Origin: Spisula solida
Taxonomy: Eukaryota > Mollusca > Bivalvia > Venerida > Mactridae
NCBI GenBank assembly: GCA_947247005.1
Contig: OX365962.1
Span: 2,453,201-2,517,200, forward strand
Length of the DNA stretch: 64,000 bases
Direction: 5' to 3'
Shown here piece after piece: positions 1-12,700 of this stretch. The first letter of the stretch is position 1; each line of letters begins with the position of its first letter. The notes beneath the pieces were generated by a model. The model ran no database searches. It saw only the letters and a program-made list of their open reading frames with translations, and was not told where the DNA came from. The translations under genes were made by a program, and so were the position numbers.

Positions 1-91
1 TACCTTCAAATTTGGGAAAATTATAGCCTTTTTCAAATTGGGAAGGTACCATTTACCAGTAGCAAACAGAGATGGAAAAAAATCACTGTAA
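1..91 (-). mobile_element. AGTGATTTTTTTCC / CCCAATTTG element, partial
   Basis: It contains CAAATTTGGGAAAATTATAG and CAAATTGGGAAGGTACC, then TTTACCAGTAGCAAAC and AAAAAAATCACTG. It is the reverse of 63828-63935 and belongs with the complete copy at 42371-42715. Confidence 0.65.
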
Positions 92-284
92 CTAAATCCA
101 AATTAATCCTTAATCTATACATCTTAACATATGAGTTAAAATGTAGTTCATGTAATAATTACATCTTATGTGCAGCTTTTTGAGACAAATATCAAGAATG
201 ATCTCCCTTGATAAAGTATCTAGTAAAGTCCATTTCCAGAATTGGATTGTCTCCCCTTCATATTCATGGAAAATAATTGGATCT

Positions 285-538
285 GACCCCGATCTCCCGA
301 AGCATCTCAAATAGAAATCTCAACTCGAATTGAGATTCCGCTCAAGTCAAGAGTATAAATTTGAGATCATTCTTAAGTTTGTGCTAAAAATATTTTACTG
401 TAATAAACTCAGAACAATGTATTTGTTTTGTGGTGCCAACTTTGAGTCTGACCTCCCATAGAAATGATCTCAAAGACACATGAAAGTATTTAAGAATAAT
501 CTCGACTCAGATTGAGTTCTTTTTAGAGATCTGGACCT
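285..538. mobile_element. GGCCCCGATCTCCCGAAGC MITE, degenerate copy
   Basis: GACCCCGATCTCCCGAAGCA at the left is clear and the interior matches the 33600 copy in reverse. The right end (GATCTGGACC) is eroded. It lies upstream of the first visible exon of gene 1, in what must be intron or 5' flank. Confidence 0.65.
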
Positions 539-642
539 GGACATGTGATATAATGTCGTGAATTGATGTATGTAGTAAAGGCTTAGGTCAGGGGATCGGT
601 GAAATCTTTACACTACTTTTCTATCTTCTTTGTCATGTTTAG

Positions 643-799
643 GAAGAGTATTTGGAAGCCAAGAACAAAGAAGAGGTTGCTAGGCAACAATTAAGCGATC
701 TAAAGAAACAGTTAAAAGAACTTGAAGATAGAGCTAACGAGGTGAAAGCTGCAGCTGAAAAACAGAAAGTACTGTATGAAGAACGCGACGATTTACTGT
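643..799 (+). CDS. Gene 1, first visible exon (N-terminal coiled coil)
   Basis: The acceptor tgtttag precedes 643 and the donor GTAAGT begins at 800, phase 0 to 1. It encodes 52 residues starting [16 protein letters not shown], rich in Glu, Lys, Leu and Arg, with a heptad pattern and ending YEERDDLL. The donor and the last 28 or so exon bases are repeated three more times downstream at 39-bp spacing. The first donor is preferred because splicing there gives DDLL-S-AIFGG, which reads smoothly into the next exon. Confidence 0.85.
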
Positions 800-3700
800 G
801 TAAGTTGACTTTGTATGAAGAACGCGACGATTTACTGTGTAAGTTGACTTTGTAGGAAGAACGCGACGATTTACTGTGTAAGTTGACTTCGTAGGAACAA
901 CGCGACGATTTACTGTGTAAGTTGACTTCGGCCTGGCATGGTGATTGGACTGGGCCCTTCGTGGTGATTGGGCTGTGGCCCTGCATGGTGATTGGACTGG
1001 GCCCTTTGTGGTGATTGGACTGGGGCCCTGCATGGTGATTGGACTGGGGCCCTGCATAGTGATTGGTCTGGGCCCTGCATGATAATTGGGCTTTGCCCTT
1101 GCATGGTGATTGGGCTGTGCCCTGCATGATGATTGGACTGGGCCCTGCATGGTGATTGGGCTGGGGCCTGGCATGGTGAATGGGATAGGGGCATGGCATG
1201 GTAAATGGGCTAGGGGCATGGCATGGTGAATGGGCTAGGGGCATGGCATGGTGAATGGGCTAGGGCCTGTGTGATGATTGGACAGGGCCCTGCATGGTGA
1301 TGGCCACTTGGCTTTTATGAATGCCTGGGGCAGTAGCTATCCATTAAAAGCCAAGTGAGTGAGGGTTTATATACGATTTTTAAATATTTAATGGATAGCT
1401 ACTGTCCAATGCATTCATAAAAGCCAAGTGGCGTGTCTGTCGCGAGGCATATAAGTAGTTAAAATTATCAGAGATAATTCAATATTTCCCGCCTTATACC
1501 TCATGTACTGTAGTGACAGCAACCATATCAGCGTCATTTGAGCAACATTTTGTTGGAGTTGTTTCGGTTGCGCAGTCGGTAATACTATGGTAGCGGTCAC
1601 AACAGTGCTAGGTGCTGTGGCCGTTGGGGATTGTGGGTTCGAATCCCAACCACGCCAAGTGAGAGTTCATATACGATTTTTATCATAATATACAAGCAGT
1701 TCTTATTTGAATATACATACTTGTTATTAATTAATATTTGAGTTTATTGTGTTTATATATTTCAGCGGCCATTTTTGGCGGCGAATACGGTAGCGAGACG
1801 GAGAATATGCTGGAGGCTCAGTACGACTCTCTCATTGACCGTAAACAGAGAGTGAGCGTAGCCAATCATAAATGGAATGCAGGTCGCGTCTTGTTGGGAG
1901 AGGCCTCGAAACAGATGGCGTATGCTACAAAGAAATGGGTAGAATTAAAGAATGTCATGTATGTATCTACAAGTATGATAACACTCAGCTCTGATTGGTT
2001 CAATACTATACCGTATATATTCGAATATAAGTCGATTTGGGTCATAAGGATTTTAGCATATATCAGGTGTGCCGCCTTATATACGAGTACATACGGTAAG
2101 CTGAAATTCAAAATTGTCCAATGGAATGGTTGCAATTCTAGAATTGCCCATAGTTCAATTTTGGACTTGCAAACAGCTTGCATCATGATAAAGTCCAAAT
2201 TCTTTTCTATAACTGTTTATATCATGCCATTGATTCCAAGCTTACATTCCCTGAAATGGCCTGAAATTTTACTATTTCGTCTTTATGCCACATTTACGCT
2301 CAGATCTTCATGACACTTGTAAAGTATTGTGTGTAATCCTGGGTCAAGAAGTGAAATCCGTATCACAGAACAGATACACTATGTACAGTTAGTTTACTAC
2401 AATACAATTTCTAGAGCTCCAACTTCAGATATGTCTCTATGTTAACTAAGACTCTGATAGAGTAACAATTTCAGTCGAAATCTCAATTTTAGATGCTTTA
2501 GGAGATTGAAGCTTGGCTTTGTCATCTGCTTATTATGACATGAAACTTGTAAAGTACTGGGCACAATATCCAATGCTGCGCAAAACATATCAAGCACTAA
2601 GCACACTGTCCAATACTGCACAAAACATGGACAGCACTAAGCACAATGTCCAATTCTGCACAAAACATGGACAGCACTTGGCTACATGTATAATTTTTTC
2701 TTCCAAATATGTACAGGGTATTTAGTGTGTACGCTCTGTGGGTACCGGGTATTTAGTGTCTACACTCTGTGGGTACCAGGTATTTAGTGTACACTCTGTG
2801 GGTACCAGGTATTTGGTGTACACTCTGTGGGTACCGGGTATTTAGTGTCTACACTCTGTGGGTACCAGGTATTTGGTGTGTACACTGTGGGTACCAGGTA
2901 TTTAGTGTGTACACTTTGTGGGTACCAGGTATTTAGTGTGTACACTTTGTGGGTACCAGGTATTTAGTGTACACTCTGTGGGTACCAGGTATTTAGTGTG
3001 TACACTCTGTGGGTACCAGGTATTTAGTGTGTACACTCTGTGGGCACCAGGTATTTAGTGTGTACACTCTGTGGGTACCAGGAATTTAGTGTGTACACTC
3101 TGTGGGTACCAGGTATTTAGTGTGTACACTCTGTGGGTACCAGGTATTTGGTGTACACTCTGTGGGTACCGTGTATTTAGTGTACACTCTGTGGGTACCA
3201 GGTATTTGGTGTGTACACACTGTGGGTACCAGGTATTTAGTGTGTACACTCTGTGGGTACCAGGTATTTAGTGTACACTCCAAGGGTACCAGGAATTTAG
3301 TGTGTACACTCTGTGGGTACCGGGTATTTAGTGTACACTCTGTGGGTACCAGGTATTTAGTGTGTACACTCTGTGGGTACCAGGTATTTAGTGTGTACAC
3401 TCTGTGGGTACCAGGTATTTGGTGTACACTCTGTGGGTACCAGGTATTTAGTGTACACTCCAAGGGTACCAGGAATTTAGTGTGTACACTCTGTGGGTAC
3501 CGGGTATTTAGTGTACACTCTGTGGGTACCAGGTATTTAGTGTGTACACTCTTTGGGTACCAGGTATTTAGTGTGTACACTCTGTGGGTACCAGGTATTT
3601 AGTGTGTACACTCTGTGGGTACCAGGTATTTAGTGTACACTCTGTGGGTACCAGGTATTTAGTGTACACTCTGTGGGTACCAGGTATTTAGTGTGTACAC

Positions 3701-6700
3701 TCTGTGGGTACCAGGTATTTGGTGTACACTCTGTGGGTACCGTGTATTTAGTGTACACTCTGTGGGTACCAGGTATTTGGTGTGTACACACTGTGGGTAC
3801 CAGGTATTTAGTGTGTACACTCTGTGGGTACCAGGTATTTAGTGTACACTCCAAGGGTACCAGGAATTTAGTGTGTACACTCTGTGGGTACCAGGTATTT
3901 AGTGTGTACACTCTGTTGGTACCAGGTATTTAGTGTGTACACTATGTGGGTACCAGGTATTTAGTGTGTACACTCTGTTGGTACCAGGTATTTAGTGTAC
4001 ACTCTGTGGGTACCGGTTTTTTAGTGTGTACACTTTGCACTTGTTTTTCAGTCAAATGCAAATAAAGTATCAGATGGCTACAGAGGTCAGGAATAACTTG
4101 GTGGCGGCTTTGCAAAATAACAATAACACACAATCGTATTTATCAAACATTAAGTTCCCATACTGTGATAAGTCGGAAATGCAAACATTGGAACGAGCAA
4201 TCAATAATATATACGCAGGTAAAACTTTTATTCTTACGAAAATATTATACATGTTGTTATTCCCCTACTGGTTTTTGACCGGAGGGGACTATAGGTTTGC
4301 CCTCTGTCCGTCCCTTAGTCAGTCCGTCAAAAAATCTGGATACTAACATAACTGAAACAGTTTCCAAGCTAGGTTTATGAAACTTGGTATGTGGATAGAG
4401 GGCAATGAGGGGATTATGCACGTCTAAACATATTTTGATTCTGACAAAATTTGTGGTTGCTATGGCAACAGAAAGAGTGAAAATATGCCCAAGTCTGGAT
4501 CCTTCTATAACTCAAACAGTTTCCAAGCTAGGTTTATGAAACTTGGTATGTGGATAGAGGACAATAAGGGGATTATGCACGTCCAAAAAAAGTTTGATTT
4601 TGGCAAGAATTGTGGTTGCTATGGCAACAGAAACATTGAAAATGGCTTCAAACCGGTAGGGGACTGTATTGCTTGCAATTCTTAATGACTTGATTTTTAT
4701 GGAAGGGAATATCCACCAGAACATGCATGCTGTTAAATGACAATTACATTTTGTTTTGTTTCATTCGTTTTAAACTTAGTGCAACTTCTGTGCGTCTTTG
4801 TGCTCTTCTCCATCAGTAAGTGGCACTTAGCTTGGAATATATCTGTACTTAATGCATATAAATTATATATGCTTGAGTGTAAATGGCAAATGCATCCATT
4901 CTTTTAAATTGTTTGTGTGTCATCTTGTGTGGAACATGTTCTTATTGCTTTGTACATTTTACTTAGTGCATTTGATTTAACCGTTCCTCCATTATTTAAA
5001 TACTGATTGATGCATTACAACTTTAAAGTTGAGCAAGGTGAAACCAGTAAGCACTACACAGCAGCTAGCATGAACTTAAACAAATGCATTTCTTATATTC
5101 AATTCATACAATGCTGGGAGCCAGATTTTTTCGGCATTTCCAATAAAAAATGTTAACCTTGCACGGTGCGTAAACAAAAAACTACACAACGATTTAGTGT
5201 CAACCGCAAATTTGACAATTGGAAAACAAAATGAATCTGGCTAACGATAAAAAGCCAACGATAAGTCTATTTGGGCTCCTATTTTAGGAGTGTTTGGGCT
5301 CCTGTTTTAGGCTTGATTTTGGCTCCTGTTTTAGGCTTGATTTGGGCTCCTGTTTTAGGCTTGATTTGTGCTCCTATTTTAGGAGTGTTTGGGCTCCTGT
5401 TTTAGACTTGATTTGGGCTCCTGTTTTAGGCTTGATTTGGGCTCCTGTTTTAGGCTTGATTTGGGCTCCTGTTTTAGGCTTGATTTGGGCTCCTGTTTTA
5501 GGCTTGATTTGGGCTCCTGTTTTAGGCTTGATTTGGGCTCCTGTTTTAGGCTTGATTGGGCTCCTGTTTTAGGCTTGATTTGGGCTCCTGTTTTAGGCTT
5601 GATTTGGGCTCCTGTTTTAGGCTTGATTGGGCTCCTGTTTTAGGCTTGATTTGGGCTCCTGTTTTAGGCTTAATTTGGGCTCCTGTTTAAGGCTTGATTT
5701 GGGCTCCTGTTTTAGGCTTGATTTGGGCTCCTGTTTTAGGCTTGATTTGGGCTCTTGTTTTAGGCTTGATTTGGGCTTTTGTTTAATTGCCATTTGAGCT
5801 CCTGTTTAGGAGTGATTTGGGCTCCTGTTTTTTGGGAGTGATTTGGGCTCCTGTTTAGGGAGTAATTTGGGCTCTGTTTTGGAGTGATAGGGGCCTCTGT
5901 TTAGGTGCGATTGGTGCTCCTGTTTTTAAGTGATTTGGGCTCCTGTTTGTGTCATGATTTGGGCTCCTGTTTTAGGCGTGATTTGAATTTGTGTTGTCGG
6001 AACAGCTGGTTTTGTTGGAGTCAGAGTATATAGGAGAGCTCCGCACTTACACTTACATGTTTCTATTTATCAGAGATACACTAACACTTATATGTTTCTT
6101 TATATCAGAGATACACTTATACGAGTACGTTTCTATTTATCAGAGATACACTGACACTTACATGTTTCTATTTATCAGAAATACACTTACATGTTTCTAT
6201 TTATCAGAAATACACTAACATGTTTCTATTTATCAGAGATACACTGACACTTGTATGTTTCTATTTATCAGAGATGCACTGACACTATATGTTTCTATTT
6301 ATCAGACATACACTTACATTTATAAGCAGATTTAGCTCAGTGGTAACGCACTAGACTGTCAATCTAGAGGTTGTGGGTTCAATCCCTGGCATCGGAACTT
6401 GACATTTCTGAAATATTTATAATATTTCCCACTATATCTGACCGTGTGGTCTGCAAAGTATCTGGGTAAAGGTGCCAGGATGCTGTGTGTCGGTGCTACA
6501 CACTGGGCACATTAAAGAAACAGGCTGTCCATTTGAGATAAAAGCTATCTAATGTCTCTCTCTCCCTTCATGGGCTTTCTCTCAGTCTGTCCCTCTGTTC
6601 AGATCATGCTGTATCTACACTGGTAGGGGATGCACATGCGCCCTTGTGGCTGCAACACAATAATGTAAACTGCCTTTAAAAGTGTGTTCGCATGAAAAAG

Positions 6701-9700
6701 GCGCTATATAAATCTGGTATATTTATTTATTTACACGTTTATATTTATCAGGGATTCAGATATAAAGTATTATATGGTGACTGAGGCCAGGAACAACAAC
6801 ATTGCAGCTATGGCCAACATTGACAGTACTGCAAAATACTTGGGCGAAAAAATTAAGTTCCCTTACTGCTACCCTGAGGAGATGGCGGTCTTTAAAAAAG
6901 CCACGGATAACATTTATTTGGGTAACTTCGCGCACTGTTTGCTTGCACGATATCTCACCTTAAACAGGACCTGATTTCATACTAGATGTACCAAATACCA
7001 AATCTAATTTTTCATACTAAAAGTACCAAATCTAGTTTTTCATACTAAAAGTACCAAATCTAGTTTTTCATTTTCTTGCCCCTTGCATGAATATTAAATG
7101 AGGCGTGAGTACTGTTGTTTGAAAAATATTTCTCTGTAACCATTGGTTGGACTTCAAAGAAACTTGACAATACTCTAAAGTGCTTTTTGCCACATAGCAT
7201 ACCAATGCCATATTAATTGTTCACATCCATTTTCGTATCGTTAATGCTTTATGTACCAATACGGACATGTTCGATTCAACGCATAATACCGATATTAAAT
7301 TTATATCGGAAACTTGTATGCAGCCCTATATACTGTTTAAATGTTGATAAACATATTCAGACACTGCAGTCAGATATAATGTATTCAAATGATGATGCAA
7401 CAATGACCGGACCCTAAAAAATCCGGGAAAAGAAAACTGTGAAAATACGCTTAAGTGTAATAACTATGCAAATGAGACATATGCAAGGGCAAATCACTTC
7501 ATTTATGTATTCATATGCGTTGTCAAAAAACTAAAAGAATAGAATAAAATTTTAGGAGAGAATAAACTTTATTTCCAATTATGGGACATCTCGGGCATAA
7601 TGATATAATCACCCAATAACAGATGCACATTGTATAAGAACATAAGAGATATAACCGTAAATAAACATGACAAAGTGTTTGTTAACCATGAGTATGTTTG
7701 TTTGTAGATGGCCAATCTTCTGACAGACATCTACATGCGCTTAAATGTTACGACACGACATCGAAACGAGCCGTAGCTTTGCTTCAATGGTTCAATAATG
7801 TATGTCCTTACTCTCACATGGTGATGTTGGCACTGACGAACTGGTGTGTGCGCAGGCTTTCTACTGGGCCCTACTTTTCCCTTCTATTTTGATCTGAGCC
7901 CTACTTTGCCCTACTTTTTTTCTAAAGTAGCCCTATTATCGCTATTTTTTCATTTCAAAATGAAAATAAAAATTTACTTTGGGGCTATTTTTTCTGTCAT
8001 CTGTCCCTGTTATTTATGTTTTTATGCCCTTCTTACACCTATTCCTGTACCTCCCTCTGGTAATATTGAACTAAAAGGGTCAAAATTCCTTCTTTATCCC
8101 TACTTTTTAATGTCAGAAATTTCTACTTTGACCTACTTTTTCAGTAAAATATGCCCTACTTTTGCCCTACTATTTCTTGAAGAGTCAGTAGAAAGCCTGT
8201 GTTGTCACTGACTTTCACATCGTGGTGTTGTCACTGACTTTTACATCGTGGTGCTGGCAATGACTTTCACATCGTGATGCTGGTACTGACTTTCACATCG
8301 TGGTACTGGTACTGACTTTCACATCGTGGTGCTGGCAATGACTTTCACATCGTGGTGCTGGTACTGACTTTCACATCGTGGTGCTGGTACTGACTTTCAC
8401 ATCGTGGTGCTGGTACTGACTTTCACATCGTGGTGCTGGTACTGACTTTCACATCGTGGTGCTGGCAATGACTCTCACATCGTGGTGCTGGTACTGACTT
8501 TCACATCGTGGTGCTGGCAATGACTCTCACATCGTGGTGCTGGTACTGACTTTCACATCGTGGTGCTGGCAATGACATTCACATCGTGGTGTTGTCACTG
8601 ACTTTCACATCGTGGTGCTGGCAATGACTCTCACATCGTGGTGCTGGTACTGACTTTCACATTGTGGTGCTGGCAATGACTTTCACATCGTGGTGCTGGC
8701 ATTGTTGTTATGTCACCTGTTATTGCTTGGATGTACAGTTCTGTTTCTTGCACATGGGGAGGTTCTGCCCATCATTTAGATTGCTTCAGCTGTCCCTATT
8801 TTTTAGGGTCCCAGTTTTAATGGCTTGGTTGTCCCCTGTACTTGTATGGGCTATGCAGTCGCCTTCACTTGGACTGGCTCTCACCTTGACTTGTTATGGT
8901 TTCCCCTTCTTTCTTGTGTTTGTTGTCTGTCCACTTTACATATTGTGGTTGTTATCTGCACTTGGAGTGACTTCTCCCCCTATATAATGGAAGGGTGTCT
9001 CCTTTACTCTAGTTGGCTGTCATTTACACTTGGGGTGACTTCCCCTTTATATTATGGGAGGCTGTCTCCTTTACTCTAGTTGGTTGTCATCTACACTTGG
9101 GATGACTTCCCCCTTATTTTATGGGAGACTCTCCTTTACTCTAGTTGGCTGGCATCTACACTTGGGGTGACTTCCCCCTTATATTATGGGAGACTGTCTC
9201 CTTTACTCTAGTTGGTTGTCATCTACACTTAGGGTGACTTCCCCCTTATATTATGGGAGACTGTCTCCTTTACTCTAGTTGGCTGTCATCTGCACTTGGG
9301 ATGACTTCCCCCTTATATTATGGAAGACTGTCTCCTTTACTCTAGTTGGCTGTAATCTGCACTTGGGGTGACTTCCCCCTTATATTATGGGAGACTGTCT
9401 CCTTTACTCTAGTTGACTGTTATCTGCACTTGGGATGACTTCCCCCTTATATTATGGGAGGCTGTCTCCTTTACTCTAGTTGGTTGTCATCTACACTTGG
9501 GGTGACTTCCCCCTTATATTATGGAAGACTGTCTCCTTTACTCTAGTTGACTGTTATCTGCACTTGGGATGACTTCCCCCTTATATTATGGGAGGCTGTC
9601 TCCTTTACTCTAGTTGGTTGTCATCTACACTTGGGAAGACTTCTCCCTTTATACAGTAAAGTTCCACTAATAAGACCAGTCAAAAAGGTGGTCTTAATAG

Positions 9701-12700
9701 CAAATCGGTCTTATTAGCGGACCTTTTTTGTTCGGAATTTAATACTTAGGGACCTTAAATTGGCGAAAATCTGCATGATTTCAAAATAATCAAAGTCACT
9801 GTGGTCTTATTAGCAGAACTTTACTGTATTATGGGAGGCTGTCTCCTTTACTCTATAGTTGGCTGTCATCTGCACTTTGGCGTGCCTATCCAGCAATGGC
9901 CATCATCTGCACATGGTGTGATTTGTTTTGCATTGTTTTCACACAGATATGGCCGACCCTAATCGACATGATCACGCTTTGAAGTGTTATGATACAACAT
10001 ACAAGAGGGAAGGTGCACTCATACAATGGTTTGATAATGTAAGTACGGTATACATGTTAACATGGTTTAATGATGTACCGGTAAGTATGCAGGTTAACAT
10101 GGTTTAATGATGTACCGGTATGTATGCATTTTAACATGGTTTGATAATGTAAGTACGGTATACATGTTAACATGGTTCAATGATGTACCGGTAAGTATGC
10201 ATTTTAACATGGTATAACATCAATCAACTGAGCTGGTGGTTGGAGGGAGCACTTGTTTGTCACTTAATCAATCTAGGTTGAAGCCTGCCCTGTTAGGTTT
10301 GTCACTCAAGCAGTCAAGGTTGAAGCCTGTCCTGTTAGTGCACTCAAGCAATCTAGGTTGAAGCCTGTCCTGTTAGTGCACTCAAGCAATCTAGGTTGAA
10401 GCCTCCCTGTTAGGTTTGTCACTCAAGTAATCTAAGTTGAAGCCTGCCCTGTTAGTGCACTCAATCAATCTAGGTTGAAGCCTGCCCTGTTAGGTTTGTC
10501 ACTCAAGCAATCTAGGTGGAAGCCTGTCCTGTTAGGTTTGTAACTCAAGCAATCTAGGTTGAAGCCTGTCCTGTTAGTGCACTCAATCAATCTAGGTTGA
10601 AGCCTGCCCTGTTAGGTTTGTCATTCAAGCAATCTAGGTGGAAGCCTGCCCTGTTAGTGCACTCAAGCAATCTAGGTGGAAGCCTGCCCTGTTAGGTTTG
10701 TCACTCAAGCAATCTAGGTTGAAGCCTGCCCTGTAAGGTTTGTCACTCAAGCAATCTAGGTTGAAGCCTGTCCTGTTAGTGCACTCAATCAATCTAGGTT
10801 GAAGCCTGTCCTGTTAGGTTTGTCATTCAAGCAATCTAGGTGGAAGCCTGTCCTGTTAGTGCACTCAAGCAATCTAGGTGGAAGCCTGTCCTGTTAGGTT
10901 TGTCACTCAAGCAATCTAGGTTGAAGCCTGCCCTGTAAGGTTTGTCACTCAAGCAATCTAGGTTGAAGCCTGTCCTGTTAGTGCACTCAAGCAATCTAGG
11001 TTGAAGCCTGTCCTGTTAGTGCACTCAAGCAATCTAGGTTGAAGCCTCCCTGTTAGGTTTGTCGCTCAAGCAATCTAGGTTGAAGCCTGCCCTGTTAGTG
11101 CACTCAATCAATCTAGGTGGAAGCCTGCCCTGTTAGGTTTGTCATTCAAGCAATCTAGGTGGAAGCCTGTCCTGTTTGTGCACTCAATCAATCTAGGTTG
11201 AAGCCTGCCCTGTTAGGTTTGTCACTCAATCAATCTAGGTTGAAGCCTGTCCTGTTAGTGCACTCAAGCAATCTAGGTGGAAGCCTGCCCTGTTAGGTTT
11301 GTCACTCAAGCAATCTAGGTTGAAGCCTGCCCTGTAAGGTTTGTCACTCAAGCAATCTAGGTTGAAGCCTGTCCTGTTAGTGCACTCAAGCAATCTAGGT
11401 GGAAGCCTGTCCTGTTAGGTTTGTCACTTAATCAATCTAGGTGGAAGCCTGCCCTGTTAGGTTTGTCACTCAAGCAATCTAGGTTGAAGCCTGTCCTGTT
11501 AGTGCACTCAAGCAATCTAGGTGGAAGCCTGTCCTGTTAGGTTTGTCACTCAAGCAATCTAGGTTGAAGCCTGCCCTGTAAGGTTTGTCACTCAAGCAAT
11601 CTAGGTTGAAGCCTGTCCTGTTAGTGCACTCAAGCAATCTAGGTGGAAGCCTGTCCTGTTAGGTTTGTCACTCAATCAATCTAGGTGGAAGCCTGTCCTG
11701 TTAGGTTTGTCACTCAAGCAATCTAGGTTGAAGCCTGTCCTGTTAGTGCACTCAATCAATCTAGGTTGAAGCCTGTCCTGTTAGGTTTGTCACTCAATCA
11801 ATCTAGGTGGAAGCCTGCCCTGTTAGGTTTGTCACTCAAGCAATCTAGGTTGAAGCCTGCCCTGTTAGGTTTGTCACTCAATCAATCTAGGTGGAAGCAT
11901 GCCCTGTTAGGTTTGTCACTCAAGCAATCTAGGTTGAAGCCTGTCCTGTTAGTGCACTCAAGCAATCTAGGTGGAAGCCTGTCCTGTTAGGTTTGTCACT
12001 CAATCAATCTAGGTGGAAGCATGCCCTGTTAGGTTTGTCACTCAAGCAATCTAGGTTGAAGCCTGTCCTGTTAGTGCACTCAAGCAATCTAGGTGGAAGC
12101 CTGTCCTGTTAGGTTTGTCACTCAATCAATCTAGGTGGAAGCCTGCCCTGTTAGGTTTGTCACTCAAGCAATCTAGGTTGAAGCCTGTCCTGTTAGTGCA
12201 CTCAAGCAATCTAGGTGGAAGCCTGTCCTGTTAGGTTTGTCACTCAATCAATCTAGGTGGAAGCCTGTCCTGTTAGTGCACTCAATCAATCTAGGTTGAA
12301 GCCTGTCCTGTAAGGTTTGTCACTCAATCAATCTAGGTGGAAGCCTGTCCTGTTAGTGCACTCAATCAATCTAGGTTGAAGCCTGTCCTGTTAGGTTTGT
12401 CACTCAAGCAATCTAGGTTGAAGCCTGCCCTGTTAGGTTTGTCTCTCAATCAATCTAGGTGGAAGCCTGTCCTGTTAGTGCACTCAATCAATCTAGGTTG
12501 AAGCCTGTCCTGTTAGGTTTGTCACTCAAGCAATCTAGGTTGAAGCCTGCCCTGTTAGGTTTGTCTCTCAATCAATCTAGGTTGAAGCCTGTCCTGTTAG
12601 GTTTGTCACTCAAGCAATCTAGGTTGAAGCCTGCCCTGTTAGGTTTGTCTCTCAATCAATCTAGGTGGAAGCCTGCCCTGTTAGGTTTGTCACTCAAGCA

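Noticed and set aside
2026..2313. Extension of exon 2 past 1958 (frame open to 2313)
   Set aside because: The GTATGT donor at 1959 gives the exact phase needed by A1 and A2. The extension is AT-rich and lacks the composition of the conserved block.
3086..3933. Long open frames on both strands ([13 protein letters not shown] and GYQVFSV repeats)
   Set aside because: They are translations of the 29/31-bp minisatellite inside an intron. Frames exist on both strands and shift with unit length.
4026..4051. Met start for exon A1 at 4026 or 4056
   Set aside because: The exon has a good acceptor and joins exon 2 in phase. The upstream Met lies in repeat DNA.
5294..5643. Repetitive proteins (GSCFRLDL / WAPVLGLI)
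   Set aside because: The period of 24 is divisible by three, so any unit without a stop stays open. No splice or start signals support coding.
6326..6397. Functional tRNA-Asp gene
   Set aside because: The acceptor stem does not pair properly, and the sequence continues into a SINE body found again at 35968-36362.
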